Notes under the pieces: generated by a model
The model's database searches: none
Seen by the model: the letters and a program-made list of their open reading frames with translations, nothing else
Told to the model about the DNA's origin: nothing
Assembly (NCBI GenBank): GCA_036821485.1
Contig: DAISJM010000007.1
Location: 1-64,000 of the forward strand
Reading direction: 5' to 3'
DNA length: 64,000 bases
Origin: DAISJM01 sp036821485
GTDB lineage: Bacteria; Verrucomicrobiota; Kiritimatiellia; CAIQIC01; JAGNIJ01
Program-made: the position numbers and the translations under genes
Shown: one piece after another, positions 33,921 through 41,043 of the stretch
Position numbering within the stretch: the first letter of the stretch is position 1
Layout: every line of letters starts with the position of its first letter

Positions 33921-34005
33921 TACTTCATTAATAACACACCCCCGGCCCGTCCGAAAGGCCGTGTGCGTTTGACGGTCCCGCAGCCGGGTAGTACGATACA
34001 CTGAT

Positions 34006-35112
34006 ATGAGCAAGTCGGCGTCATACTTGTGGCTGGCTGCAGTGGCGGCGCTTTTGTGCAGCCCCAGCCGCACTCCGGCACAGGAACCACAGCGCACACC
34101 CGCGCCGCGCACGTACACGAACGCCCTCCACCTTTACAACGCTCCGGAGAATCTGATGTCTCCCGAGATTGCCGAAAAGCAGGATGAAACCGCGGAACGG
34201 TTGGACCGACGCGACGGCATTCCCACCACGCCGACGCTGCCCAACGCCGGCATCAACAACGCCCGCACCACCCCTCTGACCGACAAGAAGAAGAAAGATC
34301 GCAACTGGATCCGAATCTCCGACGATGGCAAGAGTACGGCCGACCAAGACGAGCGCAAACCTTCCGGCTGGGGCTGGCTCGCCGATGACGTCCAAAGCCA
34401 GAAGGAAGAAAAGGATGCCAAGGACGGCAAGTCCGACAAGAAGAAGGATGACGACACCTCGGAAAACAGCGACGAAACGCTCGCCGAGACGGTGACTCGC
34501 AAGACGGACGCTGCGGATGCCAAGCGCGAGGCAGCCAACACGTTCACGCCCGTGGATACGGACAAGCTGCTGAAGGACGTCAGGCCCATCGATGTGGCGC
34601 AGAAGGCCGGCGCGGAAAACTCCAGGGGGACATCCACCCCAAACGACACGCCTTCAACCTCCACGCGCGATCCCAATGCGGCATCCTCTTCGCCGGATCA
34701 GGTCCCCACCGTGACCGACGTCAAGTCGGGGGTGGATACCATGTGGAACAGCGATCGCTCATGGGGACCGAGGACGGAATCCGCTTCCGCGCTGCCGATG
34801 GCCTCGCGCGCCTTGTCCGATCCTTCGCGCTCGTCACCCGGCTCGCTGGCCCAACCCATGTTCACGCCCTCGGGATACCAGGGGCCAACCCCCAGTTCAT
34901 TCCTCGTCAAAACACCGTTATCGGCCGCGCCGGCCTCAACACCCGCCTCCCCCTTCTCTCCGGCGGGCGGCATCAGTACGCCATCTGCGCCCGGCGGGTT
35001 TGGTGGTTTCAGCGGTTTCGGAACGGCTCCGGCAGGCGGAACGGTTATGCCGATGGAACCCATCAAGCCGCTCCAGCCATCCAAACCGCTAAGCGATGCC
35101 TTCCTGAAGTAG
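34006..35112 (+). CDS. Secreted low-complexity protein of unknown function
   Basis: The 368-residue protein has an N-terminal signal segment (LWLAAVAALLCSPSRTPAQ) and is otherwise poorly ordered: a Lys/Asp-rich middle (KEEKDAKDGKSDKKKDDD) and a Ser/Pro/Gly-rich C-terminal half (GGFGGFSGFGTAPAGG). No domain is recognised. The signal peptide and consistent codon use support it as a real gene. It starts 85 bp from the divergent subtilase and may be expressed with it. Confidence 0.6.
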   Translation: MSKSASYLWLAAVAALLCSPSRTPAQEPQRTPAPRTYTNALHLYNAPENLMSPEIAEKQDETAERLDRRDGIPTTPTLPNAGINNARTTPLTDKKKKDRNWIRISDDGKSTADQDERKPSGWGWLADDVQSQKEEKDAKDGKSDKKKDDDTSENSDETLAETVTRKTDAADAKREAANTFTPVDTDKLLKDVRPIDVAQKAGAENSRGTSTPNDTPSTSTRDPNAASSSPDQVPTVTDVKSGVDTMWNSDRSWGPRTESASALPMASRALSDPSRSSPGSLAQPMFTPSGYQGPTPSSFLVKTPLSAAPASTPASPFSPAGGISTPSAPGGFGGFSGFGTAPAGGTVMPMEPIKPLQPSKPLSDAFLK

Positions 35113-35113
35113 C

Positions 35114-36010
35114 TTACCGGCGCGGCCGTGCAAGCAGGTCGACGTGATGAACGCCGCGCCCCTCGCATACTCGTAACAGCTCCTCCGTATCGATGGTCAT
35201 CGACGCCGCGCGACCGTCATCGCCGAGGATGCCCAGCTCGTAGCCGGCCGCCACAAGTTGACGCAGCGCCGATTCCGGATCCTCGCCCGCGATATCGCGA
35301 ATCGTCCCCGGTGCAAATTCCATGACGATGACCGGCCGGTGTTTCCCAAGCAGACCCTCCATGCCGCGCAGCGCCACGGGTTCAAATCCCTCGATGTCCA
35401 TTTTGACCAAGTCCAACTTCGGCACATCAAGAAGCTGGTCAAGCCGCGCAGCGCGGACCTCCACAAACTTGGGAGCAGGTCCGTGAACATGCCGGTCCAG
35501 CGTCTCATGTTTCTTTGAAGTGAACCGCGCGCCGAGGTTTCGCGCATTGCCCAGATCCGACAACGTCAGCACCCCGGCCTCATCGCTCGCCGCACACGAA
35601 TGAACCGTCACGCGGCTGCCAAACCCGTTGAGCGCCACGCTTGCCGACAACAGGCGCGCGTTGTCCGGGTCGGGTTCGATGCTGTACACGCGACCGGCGG
35701 GACAGCGGGCGGCGACCAGCAGCGTGAAGAAACCGATGTTCGCGCCGACATCGAGAAACACCGTGTCCTCGCGCAATTCCCCCGACAATGCGGCGGTGAC
35801 ATGCGGCTCGTAACGGCCAGCGATCATGATCGGTTTCGCCAAGGCGTAATCACGCACATCCACCAGGATGGAGAAGCCCTGCGCCTCCAGACGCTTCACA
35901 GCGATATCGGAATCGCCGAGAAGGGAAAGCGAGCGACGAAGCCGGAAGCCGGACAGGCCGCGAAGGAAACCCGCGCCGTAGGCCTTGATCTTGCTCCACC
36001 CGCCCGGCAT
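35114..36010 (-). CDS. FkbM-family methyltransferase
   Basis: The 298-residue protein has the SAM-binding motif FLDVGANIGFFTLL, then VYSIEPDPDNARLL and the FkbM hallmark LDLVKMDIEGFEPVALRGM. The family O-methylates sugars or polyketides; the substrate here is unknown, but a surface glycan is plausible in this setting. ATG 36010 has GGGGAGGA upstream. It ends one base after the stop of the convergent low-complexity gene. Confidence 0.88.
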   Translation of the reverse strand: MPGGWSKIKAYGAGFLRGLSGFRLRRSLSLLGDSDIAVKRLEAQGFSILVDVRDYALAKPIMIAGRYEPHVTAALSGELREDTVFLDVGANIGFFTLLVAARCPAGRVYSIEPDPDNARLLSASVALNGFGSRVTVHSCAASDEAGVLTLSDLGNARNLGARFTSKKHETLDRHVHGPAPKFVEVRAARLDQLLDVPKLDLVKMDIEGFEPVALRGMEGLLGKHRPVIVMEFAPGTIRDIAGEDPESALRQLVAAGYELGILGDDGRAASMTIDTEELLRVCEGRGVHHVDLLARPRR

Positions 36011-36032
36011 TCGATTCCTCCCCGCGGGCGAA

Positions 36033-36845
36033 TCACGCCTGCTTTAGATACTCCACCGCGTTGCGGAAGATGCGGAGCCCTTCGCCATGAGCCGGCAACG
36101 CCCCTTCCTGCCGCGCCACGTCCCACCGTGGATGATTCTCCGCGTAAAGGAAGGCTTCCGGATGCGGCATCATTCCAAACACCCGCCCCGTTGGATCGCA
36201 CAAACCCGCGATCGCGTTCAGCGAGCCGTTCGGGTTGTGAGGATACTCCATCGTCACCGCACCCGTCGCTGGATCGGCATAGCGACACGCCACGCAGCCC
36301 AGCGCCTCGACCTTCTCGAGCACGGACGAATCCAGTGTGAATATTTTCCCTTCGCCATGACGAATCGGCAACGGCATGAAATCGAGTCCCCGCGTGAACA
36401 CGCAGGGGGACTGCGCCTCGAAGCGAAGCCGAACCCAGAAATTCCGGAACGACCCGCAGTCGTTCTGCATCAGCGAAACCTTCTGATCGAAGTACTCGCC
36501 GTCCAGCCCGGGCAACAGCCCGAGCTTCACCATGATCTGAAAACCGTTGCACACGCCCAGGACGAGCTTGCCGTCGGCGATGAATTTCTGAAGGTCCTCA
36601 CGCAAACGGTGTTTCACCCGAAGGGCAAGCACATGACCCGACGTCATGTGGTCGCCATACGAAAAACCGCCGATGAACATGAGCGCCGCAAAATCGTGCA
36701 AACGCGCCGGCTGTTCGAGCAGATCGTTGAGATGGATCTTCTCCGGCGCGGCGCCTGCGAGTTCCCACGCGTATTGCGACTCGGCCTCGCAGTTGAGGCC
36801 ATAGCCCGTGATGATCAGAACCGGTGGTTTGTCTGTTTTCTGCAT
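36033..36845 (-). CDS. purQ: Phosphoribosylformylglycinamidine synthase, glutaminase subunit
   Basis: The 270-residue class I glutamine amidotransferase has the nucleophile Cys in VLGVCNGFQIM and the His-Glu pair in MMPHPEAF. It supplies ammonia to the PurSL synthetase encoded at 41044-44025. The ATG at 36845 has GGAG upstream. At 270 residues it is longer than the usual PurQ of about 225-230. It is 22 bp upstream of the FkbM gene. Confidence 0.92.
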   Translation of the reverse strand: MQKTDKPPVLIITGYGLNCEAESQYAWELAGAAPEKIHLNDLLEQPARLHDFAALMFIGGFSYGDHMTSGHVLALRVKHRLREDLQKFIADGKLVLGVCNGFQIMVKLGLLPGLDGEYFDQKVSLMQNDCGSFRNFWVRLRFEAQSPCVFTRGLDFMPLPIRHGEGKIFTLDSSVLEKVEALGCVACRYADPATGAVTMEYPHNPNGSLNAIAGLCDPTGRVFGMMPHPEAFLYAENHPRWDVARQEGALPAHGEGLRIFRNAVEYLKQA

Positions 36846-36925
36846 GGTGCTCCTGCCGCTCCGTCAGGCCCGTACGCTACCATGACCGGGCGCCGCACGC
36901 ATCAGCTTTTTGCCCGCCGGTGGGC

Positions 36926-36966
36926 AAAAAAAAGAGGTGGGGGGCTGTGCGCGGGCACAGCCCCCC
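36926..36966 (-). terminator. Rho-independent terminator of the first amtB-glnK operon
   Basis: On the minus strand a perfect 12-bp stem (GGGGGGCTGTGC with GCACAGCCCCCC, loop CCGC) is followed by ACCTC and eight T. It lies 30 bp after the glnK stop. A second hairpin (TTTTTGCCC/GGGCAAAAA, 36907-36930) follows immediately. Confidence 0.9.
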
Positions 36967-36995
36967 TGGGTGCGGGTTGCGGGCCTGACAAAAAA

Positions 36996-37337
36996 TCAGC
37001 CGATCGCCGGACCGCCGGTTTCACCCGTGCGAATGCGGATGCATTCGCCGAGGTCCATGACGAAGATCTTGCCGTCACCAATCTTGCCCGTGCGGGCGCC
37101 CTTGATGATGGCATCGATCGTCGGCTTCACGAAATCGTCGTTAACGCCGATCTCAAGACGAACCTTCTTCAGCAGGTTCACCTCCACGTCCGCGCCACGG
37201 TAAGACTCGTGGTAGCCCTTCTGCTGGCCACAGCCCAGGGCGTTGGTCACGGACATTTTGAATACTTCGGCTTCGTAGAGCGCCTGTTTCACGGCGTTCA
37301 TTCGTTCCGGCTGGATATAGGCAATAATCAGTTTCAT
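36996..37337 (-). CDS. glnK: P-II nitrogen regulatory protein, copy 1
   Basis: The 113-residue protein has the P-II fold, with MKLIIAYIQP at the N-terminus, the T-loop QQKGYHESYRGADVEVNL and the ATP-binding KIGDGKIFVMDL. P-II proteins read ATP/ADP and 2-oxoglutarate and block AmtB when nitrogen is plentiful. The Tyr that is uridylylated in E. coli GlnB (Tyr51, YRGAEY) is Val here, so control by uridylylation at that site is not possible. It is 27 bp after its amtB and follows it in the operon. Confidence 0.95.
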   Translation of the reverse strand: MKLIIAYIQPERMNAVKQALYEAEVFKMSVTNALGCGQQKGYHESYRGADVEVNLLKKVRLEIGVNDDFVKPTIDAIIKGARTGKIGDGKIFVMDLGECIRIRTGETGGPAIG

Positions 37338-37364
37338 GTTCGTTCTCCTTCGATGACCGCCACG

Positions 37365-38720
37365 TTATTGGTTGGTGAAGATCTGGAAGCCGCTGTACGC
37401 CTCCATCCCGTGTTCCCCGATGTCCAAACCGCGCAGCTCTTCTTCCTCGCTGACGCGGATGCCCATGGTGAGCTTCATCACAAGGAAGATCAGGAACGCC
37501 GCCGCAAAGCAGACTACACCGTACGAGGCCACACCGATCAGTTGAACCACGAAGCTCTTCCCGGCTCCGAACAGGCCGGTCGCCAAGGTGCCCCACACGC
37601 CACATACCAAGTGCACGGAGAGGGCACCAACCGGGTCGTCAAGCCTCAGCTTGTCGAAGAAGAAAACGGCGCCCACCACCAGGACACCGGAGGACAGGCC
37701 GATGATCACAGCCGCCGGGATCGAGACGACATCCGCCCCCGCGGTGATGCCAACAAGGCCCGCCAGACAACCGTTGAGGATCATGGATAGATCCGGCTTC
37801 TTCTGCACGGCTCCCGAGGTGAACATCGCCCCGATGATGCCGGCCGCCGCCGCAAGCGACGTGGTCACCAACACGTAGGAAACCGCGCCCGGATCGGCCG
37901 ACAACACAGAACCACCGTTGAACCCAAACCAGCCCAGCCACAGAAGGAACACACCGATCGTCACCAGCGGCATGTTGTGGCCCATGATGGCTTTTGCCTT
38001 CCCATTCACATACTTGCCGAGCCGCGGACCCAGCAGGATCACACCCGCCAGTGCACCCCAGCCACCGACCGAATGGACCAGCGTGGAGCCGGCGAAATCA
38101 TGGAATCCCATTTCATTCAACCATCCACCACCCCATTTCCAGGAACCGACAAACGGGTAGACAATCGCCACGTAGATCGCTGTAAAGATCATGTAGGCGT
38201 TCAGCTTGATGCGCTCTGCCACCGCGCCGGACACGATTGTCGCGGCGGTTGCGGCAAACATCCCCTGGAAAAGAAAGTCCGTCCAATAGGTGTAGCCGAC
38301 GTTGTACGCGCTCGTAACCCCAGCCGCATCCGTGGAAATCCCAAATCCGCCAAAACCAAAGAACTTCCCCAGAATCCAATGATCACCGGGATACATCAGG
38401 TTGAACCCAATGACCGCGTAGGTGAGCAGTCCGATAGCCGGGGTCACCGTGTTCTTGAACAGAATGTTGACCGTATTCTTCGCACGCGTCAGCCCCGTTT
38501 CCACCGTGGCGAATCCCAGATGCATGATGAACACCAGAAAGGTTGCCACCATCATCCATGTATTGTTTACGGCAAAGGTTTCCGCCGATACAGCCGGCGA
38601 AGCCGCCGCTTCCACCACATCTGCCGCGGCCGCGCTTTCCTGCGCCCCAGCCACGCCCACACCCACCGAGACCAGCAACAGCAGGCTTGCCAGCCACACC
38701 AGCATGTTTCTTGTTCTCAT
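37365..38720 (-). CDS. amtB: Ammonium transporter, copy 1
   Basis: The 451-residue protein has a signal peptide (cut near VAGAQ) and eleven expected membrane helices. Conserved features include FHDFAGSTLVHSVGGW with the first pore His and LSVHLVCGVWGTLATG with the second. It conducts ammonia/ammonium across the inner membrane and is gated by the co-encoded P-II. The start at 38720 (MRTRNMLVW) has AGGAA upstream and lies downstream of the sigma-54 promoter, which rules out the longer open frame. A paralogue lies at 39384-40784. Confidence 0.96.
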   Translation of the reverse strand: MRTRNMLVWLASLLLLVSVGVGVAGAQESAAAADVVEAAASPAVSAETFAVNNTWMMVATFLVFIMHLGFATVETGLTRAKNTVNILFKNTVTPAIGLLTYAVIGFNLMYPGDHWILGKFFGFGGFGISTDAAGVTSAYNVGYTYWTDFLFQGMFAATAATIVSGAVAERIKLNAYMIFTAIYVAIVYPFVGSWKWGGGWLNEMGFHDFAGSTLVHSVGGWGALAGVILLGPRLGKYVNGKAKAIMGHNMPLVTIGVFLLWLGWFGFNGGSVLSADPGAVSYVLVTTSLAAAAGIIGAMFTSGAVQKKPDLSMILNGCLAGLVGITAGADVVSIPAAVIIGLSSGVLVVGAVFFFDKLRLDDPVGALSVHLVCGVWGTLATGLFGAGKSFVVQLIGVASYGVVCFAAAFLIFLVMKLTMGIRVSEEEELRGLDIGEHGMEAYSGFQIFTNQ

Positions 38721-38781
38721 GTTCCTCGCATCTCCTACCGCACCCCTGCACCATGCAAAGATGATCTTCGCCATGTCCCTT

Positions 38782-38797
38782 AGCAGGCATCGTGCCA
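38782..38797 (-). promoter_or_regulatory. Sigma-54 promoter of the first amtB-glnK operon
   Basis: TGGCACGATGCCTGCT on the minus strand has the -24 GG and -12 GC dinucleotides exactly 10 bp apart and matches the sigma-54 consensus closely. It is about 60 bp upstream of the amtB ATG. The same sequence type occurs before the second amtB. Sigma-54 control is usual for nitrogen-starvation genes. Confidence 0.8.
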
Positions 38798-38901
38798 CGC
38801 TCACCCAAGACATGAGAACATCATCAATGCAATCTGTTGATATAAAACAACTTATAACTATTTCGCCTTTTATACGTATTTGATGAATTGAGTGCTATGT
38901 G

Positions 38902-38946
38902 CTACAATATTGTAGTATTCATCGCGTTTATTACTACATTTGTAGT
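38902..38946. promoter_or_regulatory. Palindromic candidate activator sites upstream of amtB copy 1
   Basis: CTACAATATTGTAG (38902-38915) is a perfect 14-bp palindrome. ACTACA/TGTAGT with a 2-bp centre lies at 38933-38946, 31 bp on. They are about 105-165 bp upstream of the sigma-54 promoter, the usual distance for an enhancer-binding protein. They do not match the enteric NtrC consensus. Confidence 0.5.
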
Positions 38947-38960
38947 GCTCCTGTCTGGAA

Positions 38961-38992
38961 AGAGGCGGGGGCTGCGCGCGGGCGCAGCCCCC
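38961..38992 (-). terminator. Terminator of the second amtB-glnK operon
   Basis: The 11-bp stem GGGGGCTGCGC/GCGCAGCCCCC has the same CCGC loop (minus-strand reading) as the terminator at 36926-36966, but with a compensated base-pair change. The T-tract is short (CCTCTTTCC). It lies 29 bp after the glnK copy 2 stop. Confidence 0.75.
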
Positions 38993-39020
38993 TGGGTGCG
39001 GGGTACGCATCCGGAGAATG

Positions 39021-39362
39021 TCAGCCGATCGCCGGACCGCCGGTTTCCCCGGTGCGAATGCGGATGCATTCACCGAGGTCCACGACGAATATCTTGCCGT
39101 CGCCAATGTTGCCCGTGCGGGCGCCGCTGATGATGGCGTCGATCGTCGGCTTTACGAAGCTGTCGTTCACAGCGATCTCGAGGCGAACCTTCTTAAGCAG
39201 GTTCACTTCCATGTCCGTGCCGCGATACGTCTCGTGGTAGCCCTTCTGCTGGCCACAACCCAAGGCGTTCGTCACAGACATCTTGAAGACCTCCGCCGCG
39301 TAGAGCGACTTCTTCACATCGCCCAGTTTCTCCGGCTGTATGTAGGCAATAATCAGTTTCAT
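39021..39362 (-). CDS. glnK: P-II nitrogen regulatory protein, copy 2
   Basis: This 113-residue paralogue of the protein at 36996-37337 has the T-loop QQKGYHETYRGTDMEVNL, with Met at the E. coli Tyr51 position, so it too lacks the uridylylation site. The start at 39362 has a long AGGAAGGAAGG site. It follows the second amtB by 21 bp and probably controls it. Confidence 0.95.
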   Translation of the reverse strand: MKLIIAYIQPEKLGDVKKSLYAAEVFKMSVTNALGCGQQKGYHETYRGTDMEVNLLKKVRLEIAVNDSFVKPTIDAIISGARTGNIGDGKIFVVDLGECIRIRTGETGGPAIG

Positions 39363-39383
39363 GATAATCCTTCCTTCCTGTCT

Positions 39384-40784
39384 CTATTCCGTGGTGAATA
39401 TCTGGAAGCCGTTGTAGCCTTCCATGCCGTGTTCGCCGATGTCGAGACCACGGAGTTCCTCTTCGCGGCTCACGCGCAGATTGCCCATCTTCTTAAGGAC
39501 GAAGAAGAGTATGCCCGTCGTCGCAACCACCCAGACGGCAACCGCGGCAACACCGATCGCCTGCACGCCGAACTGCGACCAGCCACCGCCGTAGAAGAGA
39601 CCCGCCTTGCAGGTCGAGCCACTCGACGCGATGTAAGCGGGCGAGGCAAACAGGCCGACCGCCAGCGTACCAAACACGCCGTTCACCATGTGCACGCTGA
39701 CCGCGCCGACGGGGTCGTCAATGTGCAGCACCTTATCAATGAACTCAACGCTCACGACCACCAGAACGCCGGCGATTGCGCCAATCGCAATAGCTCCGAG
39801 CGGACTGACCACTGCGCACGGGGCCGTGATCGCCACCAGACCCGCCAACGCCCCGTTCAGGGCCATGGAGGTGTCCGGCTTGCCAAATCGCAGCCACGCC
39901 ATGCACATCGCCAAGACTGCACCTGCGGCTGCGGCAAGGTTCGTCGTCACCGCAATCGTCGCGATCGACGGATTCATGCCCGAGGTCGTGGAACCGGGGT
40001 TAAACCCAAACCAGCCGAACCACAGAATGAACACACCCAGCGCCGCCAGCGGTATGCTGTGGCCCGGGATCGCTTTCGCCTTGGTCACACCATTCACGCG
40101 AACGTACTTGCCGATGCGCGGACCCAGCATAATGGCGCCAACCAGTGCGGCCCATCCACCCACGCTGTGAACCACCGTGCTTCCCGCAAAGTCATGGAAG
40201 CCCATGGATGACAGCCATCCACCGCCCCAGATCCAGTGACCCGAGATCGGATAGATCACCAACGAGATGATGATGCTGTAGACAATGTAAGCCGAGAACT
40301 TGGTCCGTTCGGCCATGGCGCCGGAAACGATCGTCGCCGCCGTGGCCGCAAACACGATCTGGAACATCCAATAGCAAATTTCCCATATACCCGACGGGGT
40401 GGACGGGTCGCCACTGGATAACAGCCACTTCGATGTGCCGACCAGGCCGAACTTGTCCGCACCGAACATCAGGCCATAGCCCACGAAGAAAAACGCAATG
40501 GACCCAAAACAGAAATCCATCAGGTTCTTCATCATGATGTTCGATGAGTTCTTCGCGCGCGTCAGACCCGTCTCCACCATCGCGAATCCCGCCTGCATGA
40601 AGAACACCAAGAACGCAGCAATCAGCGTCCACATGATGTTGATCGCAGTCTGCGTGTTCGCCACACTTGCCACCGCCTCCTCAAGTGTGGGGGCTGCCGC
40701 CTCTTGGGCACCCGCCACGCCCACACCCACCGAGACCAGCAACACCAAGCTTGCCAGCCACACCAGCATGTTTCTTGTTCTCAT
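39384..40784 (-). CDS. amtB: Ammonium transporter, copy 2
   Basis: The 466-residue paralogue of the protein at 37365-38720 has the same signal peptide (MRTRNMLVWLASLVLLVSVG) and the pore motifs FHDFAGSTVVHSVGGW and VSVHMVNGVFGTLAVG. It carries an extra Cys-containing loop (ASSGSTCKAGLFYGGGW) near the C-terminus that copy 1 lacks. The ATG at 40784 starts downstream of its sigma-54 promoter. The two transporters have diverged, so they may differ in affinity or conditions of use. Confidence 0.96.
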   Translation of the reverse strand: MRTRNMLVWLASLVLLVSVGVGVAGAQEAAAPTLEEAVASVANTQTAINIMWTLIAAFLVFFMQAGFAMVETGLTRAKNSSNIMMKNLMDFCFGSIAFFFVGYGLMFGADKFGLVGTSKWLLSSGDPSTPSGIWEICYWMFQIVFAATAATIVSGAMAERTKFSAYIVYSIIISLVIYPISGHWIWGGGWLSSMGFHDFAGSTVVHSVGGWAALVGAIMLGPRIGKYVRVNGVTKAKAIPGHSIPLAALGVFILWFGWFGFNPGSTTSGMNPSIATIAVTTNLAAAAGAVLAMCMAWLRFGKPDTSMALNGALAGLVAITAPCAVVSPLGAIAIGAIAGVLVVVSVEFIDKVLHIDDPVGAVSVHMVNGVFGTLAVGLFASPAYIASSGSTCKAGLFYGGGWSQFGVQAIGVAAVAVWVVATTGILFFVLKKMGNLRVSREEELRGLDIGEHGMEGYNGFQIFTTE

Positions 40785-40845
40785 ATTCCTCACATCTCCT
40801 ACCGCACCCTTGCACCATGCAAAGATGAACTTCGCCGTTCCCTTT

Positions 40846-40861
40846 AGCAGGCCGCGTGCCA
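40846..40861 (-). promoter_or_regulatory. Sigma-54 promoter of the second amtB-glnK operon
   Basis: TGGCACGCGGCCTGCT on the minus strand keeps GG and GC 10 bp apart. It differs from the first promoter only in the spacer. The leader between promoter and ATG, including TGCACCATGCA (near 40811-40821 and 38747-38757), is also conserved between the two operons. Confidence 0.8.
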
Positions 40862-40966
40862 TGTTTCCTAAACCATGTGCCACATATTCTCGCAACAAGT
40901 TGCCGCTGAACCGGTTACAACTGTTTTTAACTTTATACCTATTTGGCGTATCAGGCAATATGCGAT

Positions 40967-40998
40967 ACATTATTGTAATAATGTGTCATATCGTGACA
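40967..40998. promoter_or_regulatory. Palindromic candidate activator sites upstream of amtB copy 2
   Basis: ACATTATT/AATAATGT with a 2-bp centre (40967-40984) is directly followed by TGTCA/TGACA with a 5-bp centre (40984-40998). They are about 105-150 bp upstream of the sigma-54 promoter, matching the position of the palindromes before copy 1. The region is also notably AT-rich. Confidence 0.5.
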
Positions 40999-41043
40999 AT
41001 AATTGTAGCGTATTGTTTTTCGCAGCGGGCTGGATTTCTGCGC

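Noticed and set aside
37977..38783. 268-codon plus-strand frame opposite amtB
   Set aside because: It is antisense to the transporter, has no motif, and runs over the sigma-54 promoter region of the real operon.
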